This document shows, piece after piece, positions 24,283 to 32,619 of a stretch of DNA of 40,026 nucleotides. The notes beneath the pieces are model-generated. The model made no database searches. It worked only from the letters and a program-made list of their open reading frames with translations, and was not told the DNA's origin. Position numbers and translations under genes: made by a program. Source of the stretch: Chloroflexota bacterium (GTDB lineage Bacteria; Chloroflexota; Dehalococcoidia; DSTF01; JACRBR01); contig JACRBR010000354.1 of NCBI GenBank assembly GCA_016213125.1, positions 1 through 40,026 of the forward strand, read 5' to 3'. Every line of letters starts with the position of its first letter. The first letter of the stretch is position 1.

Positions 24283-24732
24283 CTACGTCGACTTTGGCGG
24301 GCGCATCGACTGCGGCACCTGCAGGAAGCTGTAGGTCTTCAGCGTAAACAGCGGCCGCGACCACTTCACGCCGACCTTGAGGCGGCGCCGGAGCATCGCC
24401 GTATAAGGATTGGCGATCCCCACGAGCGTTTCGGTCTGCAGTTTCAGTGGTCCCTTGACCGTGCCGTCGAGATCGGTATCGAAGCCGTTCTTGATCACGA
24501 GCCCATCTTCGTCGAAGACAAGCGTCACCAGAGCCTCCGGCTCAGTTGAGTGCAGGCCCAGCTTTCCGTGGATCCCCGCGGCCGCCCTGGCCTTCGCCGG
24601 ATCCTCGGCGACGATGTCCTCGATGTGCTTCTTCAGCAGCGTGGCGAGGATGTTGGCGTCTTCTTCGCCATCGGCCAGGGTGACCCCGAACTTCGGCCTG
24701 GTTGCCCCGTCGATGGTGGCGGTCTGGTTCAT
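24283..24732 (-). CDS. SCP2 sterol-transfer-like lipid-binding protein
   Basis: 149 residues from the ATG at 24732 (AGGAG six bases upstream; a GTG one codon earlier is possible). It is a soluble protein with the SCP2-type layout: helix LATLLKKHIEDIVAEDPAKA, strands ALVTLVFDEDGLVIKNG, then VKGPLKLQTETLVGIANPYTAMLRR and the hydrophobic C-terminal strand-helix KVGVKWSRPLFTLKTYSF. Family members bind hydrophobic ligands (sterols, fatty acyl chains, terpenoids) in a tunnel. It lies 25 bp downstream of alpha3 on the same strand and is almost certainly co-transcribed with it. It could present a hydrophobic substrate to alpha3 or a partner; this is inference. SCP2 assignment is by pattern recall. 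Confidence 0.7.
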   Translation of the reverse strand: MNQTATIDGATRPKFGVTLADGEEDANILATLLKKHIEDIVAEDPAKARAAAGIHGKLGLHSTEPEALVTLVFDEDGLVIKNGFDTDLDGTVKGPLKLQTETLVGIANPYTAMLRRRLKVGVKWSRPLFTLKTYSFLQVPQSMRPPKST

Positions 24733-24757
24733 CACGATCTCCTGATGGTTGCCTGGA

Positions 24758-27541
24758 TCAGGCCTTCTCGATCTCGACTCGTTGTGCGCGCGGCGTGTGA
24801 CTGGGCTGGCCCAGGATGGGCCGGAAGCTCAGGTGCCCGTACCCGCCCAGCATGTGCAGCGGCTTGAAAGCGCCGGTCACGACTGTCTGGCTGCTCTGCC
24901 AGCCCTCGAACTGGTACGGCTCCCAGGCGTGATAGATGATGGCCTGGCCCACCTGGACGGCGGCCGACGGCTTCGCGAGCGCCTTGAACTTCCCAACCTC
25001 GTTCCGAACCCAGACCACGTCATTGTCGGCGATGTTTCGTTCCAACGAGTCTCGCGCGCTGATGTACACGACGGGCTCGCCTCGCTGGAGGTTGAGCAGC
25101 GTCTTGTTCGCCCGGAAGATCGCGTGGATGCTATGGCGGGTGTGCCCGCCCGTGAGCTCCAACGGGAAGTTGCCGCCGGACATGGGATTTTCCTTGTGGA
25201 CGGGCAGCCCTTCACCGGCTTCGAGATACCACGGGTGGTCAAGGTAGAACTGCTGCCGCCCGGTAAGCGTCGGCCACGGCTCCTTGCCCTCGACGAACCA
25301 CTTCAGCGGGGCGAGCGCCTCGCCTTCCTCCAGGTCGGAACAGATCGCCGTGATGGGGCCGTAGCTGCCTGTTGACTTGACGCGCATCGCGCCCTTCGCC
25401 GCCAGTTCGTCCCAGGAAACGCCGGCCAGCGGCTGGGACATGCTCACGGAGACGTTGAGCGCTTTCGTGTCGTCGCCTTCGTTGAACTCACCCTGCAGGC
25501 TCCAGTCGTCGTACATGTGGGTGAGATCGTGCGTGCGGCCGATGGCGTCGACGTATGGCACCTCTTCGCGTTGGCGGGCCCGCTCCTGGATCTTCATCGC
25601 GAGCCTGGCCATGATGTCGAACTCTTTCGCCGACTCAAACAGCGGATCGACCGCGGCATCGCCCACGCAGATGTACGGGACGTAGCTCTGGCTGAACTTG
25701 ATGCCGGACTTCTCGTGCCAGCCCGCGGCGGGCAGGATGATATCGGACTGCATCGCCGAGCTGGACATGCGGAAGTCCCAGTTGACGATGAGTTCCAGGC
25801 TCTCCCACAGGTTCTCGCGGATGATGTGCGGCGACGGCCACCGCCGCAGTGGGTTCATGCTCGTAAACAGCATCATCCTGGGCTTGGGGCCCACGGGCAT
25901 CCAGCCGTTGTCGAACGACTCCTTCGCGTATTCCGCAACGGGTTTCGGCAGCGCGGGATCGTGATACGCCATGTTGTCGACGACTTTGCGATAGCCCTCG
26001 TCGTGCGCGTACAGCCAGGCCATTGTCGGCCTGGTTGTTGTAAACCGCGGGGCCATCGTCTTCATCATGTTCTCGATGTCGCGGACCTTGGGACGCTCCG
26101 TAGCGGCCTGGCCGATCATCCCAAGCTGGTTCTTGTCGTAGTTCAAGGGGATGTTCCACCACGCGCCGATGCGCAGGCCGCCGCCCTGCTTACCGGTGTG
26201 GCCGGCCAGCGCCGAAATCAGGATCATCGAGCGCTGGAAGAGGTCCATGTGGTAGTGCTTGCAGGCTCCCCACGAGGCGAAGATGGAGGCCGCATTCGCG
26301 CCGGCGAAGTCGCGCGCGACCTTCCGGATCGTGTCGGCGTGCACGTTCGTGATGGCCGCCACCTTCTCGGGTGTGTAATCCTCCAGCTCCTTCAGCAGAC
26401 GTACCCACAGGGGGCGCACGGTCACCTTCGTGCCATCGGAAAGCGTCGCGGTGTACTCGCCCTCGAGCGCCGGGACCACGCCATCCAGCTCTATGGAAGC
26501 GATCGGATGGGCCTGGCTGCCGGGGGCCTCGACCATCTTCTTTTGCTTGGGGTCCCAGAAGTAGAAGGTGGATTCGCTGCCGTCTGCCTGAAGATCAGAC
26601 TGGCGAAGGAACCGCCCGTTGTCCTCGCGGACGAGCAACGGAAGATCCGTCTGCTCCCGGACATAGTCGAGCTTGCAGAGGCCCTCGTCCACCATGACCG
26701 CGGCCATGCCAAGCGCGAACGCCGCATCCGTGGCGACGCGGAGGTTCACCCACAGATCGGCGTGCATCGCGGAAGGACTGTAGTCGGGCGCGATGATCAC
26801 GACCTGGGCCCCTCGATACCGCGACTCCAGCATGTAGTGAGCATCGGGAATGCGCGTGTAGGCGGGGTTCCCCAGCCAGATCATGATGTAATCGGAGTTC
26901 ATGTAATCGTCTGAGGTCCCGTCGGCGTTGAAGAGGCCCCATGTTTGAATGGCGCCCATCGGCAGGTCGCCCACGCTCGCCCATTCGTCCAGCGAGGTTG
27001 TGCCGATGAGGTCGACGAGACGGAACTGCGCCGGCGAGCCCGGACCGAAGTCGATGTTCGTCGTGCCCATGTCATAGACGATCGACTCGGGGCCACTGGT
27101 GGTTGCAACATCCAGCACCTTGTCGGCGACCTCGGTGAGCGCCTCGTCCCAGCTGATGCGTTGCCACTTGCCGGATCCTCGCGGGCCGGCGCGTCGCATG
27201 GGGTACTTGATGCGCGTCGCATCGTACATGAGGTCGGAGTAGACGATGCCCTTCTGACAACCGCGCGGGTTGAAGTCGGGCAGATGATCGCCGGACGCTT
27301 CGTAGATGGCGTTCTGCTCTTCACGCAGGATGATGCCGTCCTTCACGAAGAGATTCAGCGTGCAGGCCGCGATGCAGTCGGCCTGGTTGCACGTGCCCTT
27401 GACCACGCGATCCCACGACCACGTGTCGCGGTACAGATCTTCGGTGGAGTTGTACGGCTGGGGCGGCGCCTCACCATTCGCGGCAAGCCGGCGCAGCGTC
27501 GTGCGAGATTGGGTGGCGACCGCCACGTTGCGAGACGGCAT
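24758..27541 (-). CDS. Divergent type II DMSO-reductase-family catalytic subunit (alpha3) with all-Cys FS0 motif
   Basis: 927 residues from the ATG at 27541 (GGAGG upstream). The molybdenum-ligand segment is GDLPMGAIQTWG (Asp192), closest of the five to NarG. The FS0 motif is Cys51-x4-Cys56-x3-Cys60 with Cys95 (NPRGCQKG): where the other four have His-x3-Cys-x4-Cys, here the His position is Cys and spacing is shifted. The N-terminus (TQSRTTLRRLAANGE) lacks a hydrophobic Tat segment. The rest of the fold is complete, ending in IYHAWEPYQFEGW...MLGGYGHLSFRPILGQP. It heads an operon with the SCP2-like gene and is divergent from alpha4 across a 304-bp AT-rich gap. It is the most diverged paralog and probably has a different substrate. 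Confidence 0.9.
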   Translation of the reverse strand: MPSRNVAVATQSRTTLRRLAANGEAPPQPYNSTEDLYRDTWSWDRVVKGTCNQADCIAACTLNLFVKDGIILREEQNAIYEASGDHLPDFNPRGCQKGIVYSDLMYDATRIKYPMRRAGPRGSGKWQRISWDEALTEVADKVLDVATTSGPESIVYDMGTTNIDFGPGSPAQFRLVDLIGTTSLDEWASVGDLPMGAIQTWGLFNADGTSDDYMNSDYIMIWLGNPAYTRIPDAHYMLESRYRGAQVVIIAPDYSPSAMHADLWVNLRVATDAAFALGMAAVMVDEGLCKLDYVREQTDLPLLVREDNGRFLRQSDLQADGSESTFYFWDPKQKKMVEAPGSQAHPIASIELDGVVPALEGEYTATLSDGTKVTVRPLWVRLLKELEDYTPEKVAAITNVHADTIRKVARDFAGANAASIFASWGACKHYHMDLFQRSMILISALAGHTGKQGGGLRIGAWWNIPLNYDKNQLGMIGQAATERPKVRDIENMMKTMAPRFTTTRPTMAWLYAHDEGYRKVVDNMAYHDPALPKPVAEYAKESFDNGWMPVGPKPRMMLFTSMNPLRRWPSPHIIRENLWESLELIVNWDFRMSSSAMQSDIILPAAGWHEKSGIKFSQSYVPYICVGDAAVDPLFESAKEFDIMARLAMKIQERARQREEVPYVDAIGRTHDLTHMYDDWSLQGEFNEGDDTKALNVSVSMSQPLAGVSWDELAAKGAMRVKSTGSYGPITAICSDLEEGEALAPLKWFVEGKEPWPTLTGRQQFYLDHPWYLEAGEGLPVHKENPMSGGNFPLELTGGHTRHSIHAIFRANKTLLNLQRGEPVVYISARDSLERNIADNDVVWVRNEVGKFKALAKPSAAVQVGQAIIYHAWEPYQFEGWQSSQTVVTGAFKPLHMLGGYGHLSFRPILGQPSHTPRAQRVEIEKA

Positions 27542-27845
27542 GGCTCCTCCAGCTAGGAAGAAGCCGGGGTCTGCGCACAGTATCTGACGACAGACGTCAT
27601 GCTCGTTAGAGCCATACGGCCCGGGCGCTGGCTGCCATCGGTCGCGCATCCTATGCCGTCGGCCATGGCCGCAACATCCCGCCGTGCCCCTCCCGATCGA
27701 GGGCCCTTCGGAGGCTGCGGAGACTCGGTCCTTGAGCTTGTGCCGAACGGCCATGCCGAGGTAATGCCAAAAGACCCTATAACCCTTATTCTAGCAAACG
27801 CTAAATTAAGCGACGCCATCCATCGAGAACCAGAGAGGAGACGAG
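27542..27845. other. 304-bp divergent promoter region with AT-rich core
   Basis: No gene is visible. Bases about 27763-27815 are strikingly AT-rich for this genome, with TATAAC and TATTCT as possible -10 boxes and the dyad at 27785-27810. This is probably the shared promoter of the alpha3-SCP2 operon (minus) and the seven-gene alpha4 operon (plus). Confidence 0.6.
27785..27810. promoter_or_regulatory. Operator-like dyad CTTATTCTAGC-N4-GCTAAATTAAG
   Basis: Two 11-bp arms (27785-27795 and 27800-27810), 9 of 11 symmetric, separated by AAAC, inside the AT-rich island between alpha3 and alpha4. It lies 36 bp upstream of the alpha4 start. It is a good candidate for the control site of the main operon; the binding protein is unknown. 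Confidence 0.45.
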
Positions 27846-30722
27846 ATGGCAACGCCGAAGACACTATCCAAACCCCGGACCAGGTCCGGGAACGGATCGA
27901 AGGCCGTGACATTGCCGCCGGTCACGCTCTCGCGCGCCGCGCAGGCCGGTCCGATCGAGGACGAATACCGCGAGAAGATCAAGTGGCAGAAGTGGACGTG
28001 GGGTAGCCACTGCGTCGACTGCTATCCCAGCAACTGCCCCTTCAGGGTCTACGTCGGAAAAGACGGCGAGGTGTGGCGCGAAGAGCAAGCCGGCACCTAC
28101 GGCGTCGTCGAGGCGGGCGTTCCGGACTTCAATCCCGCGGGTTGCCAGAAAGGTGTGTCCTGGCACCGGCTCCTGACGGGGAAGGAGCGGGTGCTGAAGC
28201 CCCTCAAGCGCGCGGGTCCCCGCGGCAGCGGCCAGTGGCAGGAGGTGTCCTGGGACCAGGCGCTGGGCGAAATCGCCGACCACGTAATCGACGCGATCCA
28301 GGACCAGGGCCCCGAATCCATCATTCGCATCGGCGAGCCCGCGGAGGGCGGCACGCAGTCGCTCATCTACGGAAGCGCCGTGGTGAACCACATCGGCGGG
28401 ACGGTGACGGACGTCCAGGCCGAGATCAACGACTTTTCACCGGGGATCTACATCACCTTCGGCAAGTTCGATCCCGCGGCCAGCTGCGACGACTGGTTCC
28501 ACACGGACCTGATGCTCTGCTGGCAGATCAATCCCGCGTACACGTCGATCCCCTGGTACCACTTCATCGCCGAAGGGCGGTACCGCGGCGCCGAGGTTGT
28601 AGTCGTCGCTCCCGACTTCAACCCTACGGCGCCGCATGCCGATTACTACGTGCCGGTCCGCATCGGCACTGACGTGGCTCTCGCAAACGCGATGAGCCAG
28701 GTGATCATCGAGGAAGATCTGGCCGACTGGAAGTTCGTGCGCGAACAGACCGACCTTCCCCTCCTCGTGCGCCTCGATAACCAGCGCTTCCTGCGGGGAA
28801 GCGACGTCGATGGCGGTCGCGACGACCAGTTCTACTGGTTCGACGAAAAGACCCAGCAGGTCGTGGAGGCGCCTCGGGGGACGCTGGCGCTCGGCAAACG
28901 GAAGCCAGCGCTGGAGGGCGTGTTCAAGGCGAAGTTGGCCAACGGGAAGACCGTCAAGGTCACCACCGCCTTCGCGATGCTGAAGGACCTGCTGAACAGG
29001 GACTACACCCCGGAGAAGGCAGAGGCCATCTGCGGCACCAGCCCCGACATCATCCGGAACATCGCGCGCAAGGCGGCGAAGAAGCGCACGCGCATGCTCA
29101 TGGGCTGGAACTCCGGCAAGTACTACCACGGCGACCTCATGGAACGCTCGATGATGCTCATCCTGGCGCTCACAGGGAACTGGGGGAAGAAGGGCACCGG
29201 GGCGCGCTCGTGGGCCGTGGGGATGTTCGACGGGCAGTTCTTCGCCCCGAACAAGCCGGCGCCGGGCCAGGAGATCACCGCGCAGGCGATGGCCGGCCGC
29301 GACGCGATGTACAAGGCGCTCCTCGCCGAAGATCCGACCATGACCGAGGAGATCATCGGCCACGAGATGTCGTACCGCGGCGCCGCGATGGGTGGCACTG
29401 TCCCGCCTGCGTTCTTCTGGTACTACCACTGCGGCTACAAGGAGATCTGGAACAAGAAGACCTGGGGTGACGTGGGCATGAAGCGCACGTTCGATCAGTA
29501 CTTCGAAGAGGCGCTGGACAAAGGCTGGTTTACAGGGACCGTGCAGCCGGCCGCCACCCAGGAACCGCGCATGATCTTCGAGGTGGGCTCCAACCTGCTG
29601 CGCCGGACGCGCGGCGGGCAGAACATGCTGCTCAAGAATCTCTGGCCAAAGCTCTCCTGCATCGTCAGCATCGATTGGCGCATGAGCACGACAGGTCTGT
29701 GGTCGGACTACGTCCTCCCGGCCGCGCATCACTATGAGAAGCCGAACTTCTGTTACTCCACCCCCCACATCATGCACCTGACCTTCTCCGACCGGGCGGT
29801 GCCGCCGCGCGGCGAGTCCAAGGAGGAGTTCGAGATCGCCGTAGAGCTCTCGCGGAAGATCGAGGAGCGCGCAAAGGCCCGGAAATTCGTCGAGTACACC
29901 GACGCGCACGGGCAGCCGCGCCGCCTGGACGACATGGTCAACCGAATGACCCTAAACGGCTACTACAAGAACTCGGACAAGGTGCTCGACGAGATGGTTC
30001 GGGACAGCGTCGTGATGGGCAACCTGCCCGAGGGCACCACGCTGGACACCATGCGCGAGGAAGGCTACGTACGATTCACGGGCTGGGGCATGTCGCCCAT
30101 GGCCATCGGGCAGGCGTCCGACATCAAGGAAGACGAAACCCATGCGCCGTTCCGGTGGCACACCGAGAAGAAGATGCCATTCCCGACACTCACGCGCCGC
30201 GCGCAGTTTTATATCGACCACGACTGGTTCCTCGAGGCGGGCGAGCAGTTCCCCGTCCACAAGGACACGCCTGCGCAGGGCGGGGACTATCCCTTCCACC
30301 TGACGAGCGGACACCCGCGCTGGTCGATCCACTCGATGAACATGACCAACAGGATCATTCTGAACACGCACCGCGGCCACCCGTTCTGTTACATCAACAC
30401 GACGGATGCCGAGCAGCGTGGCCTCAAGGATGACGAAGAGGTCGAGCTGTACAACGACATGGGTGCGATGAAGGTTGCGCTACGCGTTGCGCCTTCGGTG
30501 CGGCCGGGTCAGCTCATCATCTACAACGGCTTCGAGCCGTACCAGTTCGACGAATGGCACGACCCGGCGAACGTTGAGCCCGGCATGGTCAAGTGGCTCG
30601 CCTTCGCGGGCGGTTATGGACACCTGCGGTATCGCGGCATTCACTGGCAGCCGGTCCCCATCGACCGGGCGATCCGCCTGGATGTCCGAAAGATTGCACA
30701 CGTCGGAAAGGAGGCAGTGTGA
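27846..30722 (+). CDS. Type II DMSO-reductase-family molybdenum oxidoreductase, catalytic subunit (alpha4)
   Basis: 958 residues from ATG 27846 (AGAGGAG upstream). An extended N-terminal arm (about 1-45) precedes the FS0 motif His55-x3-Cys59-x4-Cys64 with Cys100. The likely Mo ligand is Asp196 (NDFSPGIYITFG). It is the nearest relative of alpha1, sharing long blocks such as MSYRGAAMGGTVPPAFFWYY and STTGLWSDYVLPAAHHYEKP. No export signal is visible. The stop is followed immediately by the gamma2 gene and then beta1, so alpha4-gamma2-beta1 looks like a complete EBDH-type heterotrimer. It is the first gene of the seven-gene operon ending at 39071. Confidence 0.92.
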   Translation: MATPKTLSKPRTRSGNGSKAVTLPPVTLSRAAQAGPIEDEYREKIKWQKWTWGSHCVDCYPSNCPFRVYVGKDGEVWREEQAGTYGVVEAGVPDFNPAGCQKGVSWHRLLTGKERVLKPLKRAGPRGSGQWQEVSWDQALGEIADHVIDAIQDQGPESIIRIGEPAEGGTQSLIYGSAVVNHIGGTVTDVQAEINDFSPGIYITFGKFDPAASCDDWFHTDLMLCWQINPAYTSIPWYHFIAEGRYRGAEVVVVAPDFNPTAPHADYYVPVRIGTDVALANAMSQVIIEEDLADWKFVREQTDLPLLVRLDNQRFLRGSDVDGGRDDQFYWFDEKTQQVVEAPRGTLALGKRKPALEGVFKAKLANGKTVKVTTAFAMLKDLLNRDYTPEKAEAICGTSPDIIRNIARKAAKKRTRMLMGWNSGKYYHGDLMERSMMLILALTGNWGKKGTGARSWAVGMFDGQFFAPNKPAPGQEITAQAMAGRDAMYKALLAEDPTMTEEIIGHEMSYRGAAMGGTVPPAFFWYYHCGYKEIWNKKTWGDVGMKRTFDQYFEEALDKGWFTGTVQPAATQEPRMIFEVGSNLLRRTRGGQNMLLKNLWPKLSCIVSIDWRMSTTGLWSDYVLPAAHHYEKPNFCYSTPHIMHLTFSDRAVPPRGESKEEFEIAVELSRKIEERAKARKFVEYTDAHGQPRRLDDMVNRMTLNGYYKNSDKVLDEMVRDSVVMGNLPEGTTLDTMREEGYVRFTGWGMSPMAIGQASDIKEDETHAPFRWHTEKKMPFPTLTRRAQFYIDHDWFLEAGEQFPVHKDTPAQGGDYPFHLTSGHPRWSIHSMNMTNRIILNTHRGHPFCYINTTDAEQRGLKDDEEVELYNDMGAMKVALRVAPSVRPGQLIIYNGFEPYQFDEWHDPANVEPGMVKWLAFAGGYGHLRYRGIHWQPVPIDRAIRLDVRKIAHVGKEAV

Positions 30723-30724
30723 GT

Positions 30725-31363
30725 ATGCGCGCGAAGAAGGTCTCCAACGCTTCCGTCCTGCTGGATCCCGCCGCTGCGGGATGGCAGAAGGTGGAACGTG
30801 ACGTTATCGACCTGGTGGGCATGCCGGTCCACGTTCAGACATCACGGTATGTCCGGACGGTATGGGCCGACAAGCTGGTCGGAAAGGTGAGAGCCGTATC
30901 CGTGCGAGCGGCCCACGACGGGGAACGAGTCGCCTTCCTGTTGGAGTGGGCGGACGATACCCAGAACACAGAGTTCGCGGAGCGCATGTTCCCGGATGCG
31001 GCAGCCGTCCTGTTTCCCGGTAATGGCGCCGCACCGATCGGCACCCTGGGCGCACCCGATGCCGCGGTCAACGAGTGGTACTGGCGTGCCGATCTGGAAA
31101 CCGGCGAGAACCTCGTCGCGCACGGCCTGGGGACGGACAAGCCCACCAACGGCGCCGCGATCGATGCGAAGGGCGCCTGGAAGGACGGGCGCTGGTCCGT
31201 CGTGCTCAGCCGCCCGCTGAAGGCGAAGGGCGCGGACAACGTCAAGCTCACGCCGGGTAAGACGGCCAGCTTCGGCGTGACGATCTGGGAAGGCAGCAAT
31301 CGCGAGCGGGGCGACCTCCGGTCGTATTCGCAGCAGTGGCACGAGCTGACGCTCGAGCAATAG
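30725..31363 (+). CDS. Ethylbenzene dehydrogenase-like gamma subunit (gamma2)
   Basis: 212 residues. ATG 30725 is ten bases after AAGGAGG; a GTG at 30719 overlapping the alpha4 stop (GTGA) is an alternative. It aligns along its length with gamma1: VRAVSVRAAHDGERVAFLLE, DAAAVLFPGN, VNEWYWRADLETG and VTIWEGSNRERGDLRSYSQQW. At positions where gamma1 has Met111 and Lys204 this protein has Leu108 and Arg199, so the heme ligands may differ or heme may be absent. There is no signal peptide. It should form the electron-exit subunit of the alpha4-beta1 complex. Family assignment rests on pattern similarity to gamma1 and to EbdC-type proteins. Confidence 0.8.
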   Translation: MRAKKVSNASVLLDPAAAGWQKVERDVIDLVGMPVHVQTSRYVRTVWADKLVGKVRAVSVRAAHDGERVAFLLEWADDTQNTEFAERMFPDAAAVLFPGNGAAPIGTLGAPDAAVNEWYWRADLETGENLVAHGLGTDKPTNGAAIDAKGAWKDGRWSVVLSRPLKAKGADNVKLTPGKTASFGVTIWEGSNRERGDLRSYSQQWHELTLEQ

Positions 31364-31373
31364 GAGGCGTCCC

Positions 31374-32456
31374 ATGGCGAAGAACGGTGCAAGTGCAAGC
31401 AAGGCCGCCATCGGTCACAAGGCACCTGGCCAGGTGGCGATGGTGTTTGACCTGAACAAGTGCATCGGCTGTCAGACGTGCTCCGTCGCGTGCAAGACGC
31501 TCTGGACGCGCGACGAAGGCACCGACTACCAGTGGTGGATGACCGTCAACACCTTGCCCGGCAAGGGCGCCCCCAAGGACTGGGAGCAGATGGGCGGCGG
31601 GTACCGCGAAGGCGTCCCGCAGGAAGGCACGCTTCCCACGCGTCAGGAGTTTGGCGGGGGTTGGGACTTCAACTACGACGAGGTCTTCTACCAGGGCAAG
31701 GGCAACACGGTGCACCTGCAGCCCGTCGGCCCTAAGCCAACCTGGGGTCCCAACTGGGACGAGGATCAGGGCGCGGGCGAGTACCCGAACGCTTACTACT
31801 TCTATATGCCGCGCCTGTGCAACCACTGCACGCGCCCGTCGTGCGTCGAGGCCTGCCCCCGTGGCTCCATGTACAAACGCCCCGAGGACGGCATCGTCCT
31901 GCGGGACGAGGACAACTGCCGGGGCCTGCAGTTCTGCGCCGAGGCCTGCCCGTACAAGAAGATCTACTTCAACTACATCAAGAAGGTCAGCCAGCACTGC
32001 ATCATGTGCTTCCCTCGTCTGGAGCAGGGTGTGGCGCCCGCCTGCGCCCGGCAGTGCCCGGGGCGCCTGGTCTTCGTCGGACACCTGGACGACGTCGATC
32101 GCCCGATTCACAAGCTGGTGTACGACTACGAGGTGGCCCTGCCGTTGCACCCGGAGTATGGCACCGAGGCCAACATCTTCTACGTGCCCCCCATGAGCCC
32201 GTACCGCCTGAAGGAAGACGGCAGCCTGGACATGGAGACGCCGCGTATCCCGATGGAATACCTCGAGCGTCTGTTCGGCCCCCGCGTGCACAAGGCAATG
32301 AACACGCTGCAGGGCGAGATGAAGAAGGTCCGCGCGGGCGGAAAGTCGGAGCTACTGGACATGCTCATCGTGTACCGCTGGCACACGCTGTTCGAGCCGT
32401 TTACGAGAGACCCAGTGGAGGTGGGTGGACCGCAAGCGGTGAAGAGCGGCAGATAA
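31374..32456 (+). CDS. Four-cluster Fe-S electron-transfer subunit (beta1)
   Basis: 360 residues from ATG 31374 (TAGGAGG upstream, overlapping the gamma2 stop). It is a NarH/EbdB-type subunit: Cys30-x2-Cys33-x2-Cys36-x3-Cys40; Cys149-x2-Cys152-x4-Cys157-x3-Cys161; Cys182-x5-Cys188-x3-Cys192; Cys209-x2-Cys212-x11-Cys224-x3-Cys228. The third motif has Leu185 (NCRGLQFC) where a 4Fe site would have Cys and NarH has Trp, which predicts one [3Fe-4S] and three [4Fe-4S] clusters as in NarH and EBDH. It carries electrons from the catalytic subunit FS0 cluster toward gamma heme. No signal peptide is present, as usual for subunits exported with a Tat-bearing partner. Confidence 0.95.
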   Translation: MAKNGASASKAAIGHKAPGQVAMVFDLNKCIGCQTCSVACKTLWTRDEGTDYQWWMTVNTLPGKGAPKDWEQMGGGYREGVPQEGTLPTRQEFGGGWDFNYDEVFYQGKGNTVHLQPVGPKPTWGPNWDEDQGAGEYPNAYYFYMPRLCNHCTRPSCVEACPRGSMYKRPEDGIVLRDEDNCRGLQFCAEACPYKKIYFNYIKKVSQHCIMCFPRLEQGVAPACARQCPGRLVFVGHLDDVDRPIHKLVYDYEVALPLHPEYGTEANIFYVPPMSPYRLKEDGSLDMETPRIPMEYLERLFGPRVHKAMNTLQGEMKKVRAGGKSELLDMLIVYRWHTLFEPFTRDPVEVGGPQAVKSGR

Positions 32457-32489
32457 CTGGCAATCACGTTTTAGTTGAGGCCGGGGTCT

Positions 32490-32591
32490 GCACCCAGCCG
32501 GCGTCCCTGCAGGCGGCGATGAGCAAGTCGAGCGTTCCTCTTCGCAGGGGGCGCTGCCGGCGGAACCGCTTGAGATACGCCGGCTGGGTGC
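32490..32591. repeat. Perfect 15-bp inverted repeat enclosing a 72-nt structured insert
   Basis: Arms GCACCCAGCCGGCGT (32490-32504) and ACGCCGGCTGGGTGC (32577-32591) are perfectly complementary. The 72-nt interior has further complementary pieces (CCCTGC/GCAGGG; GTTCC/GGAAC), so a multibranched RNA or cruciform is possible. It fills most of the only real gap (163 bp) inside the seven-gene operon, between beta1 and alpha5. No target duplication is seen at its ends. Confidence 0.7.
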
Positions 32592-32619
32592 TTCAATAAA
32601 GAAAAGATGGGAATGGACT

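Noticed and set aside
28437..29909. 490-codon antisense frame inside alpha4 (similar ones at 16159-17490 and 34210-35460)
   Set aside because: These mirror the codon structure of strongly conserved alpha genes. The peptides are His/Arg/Val-rich and resemble no family.
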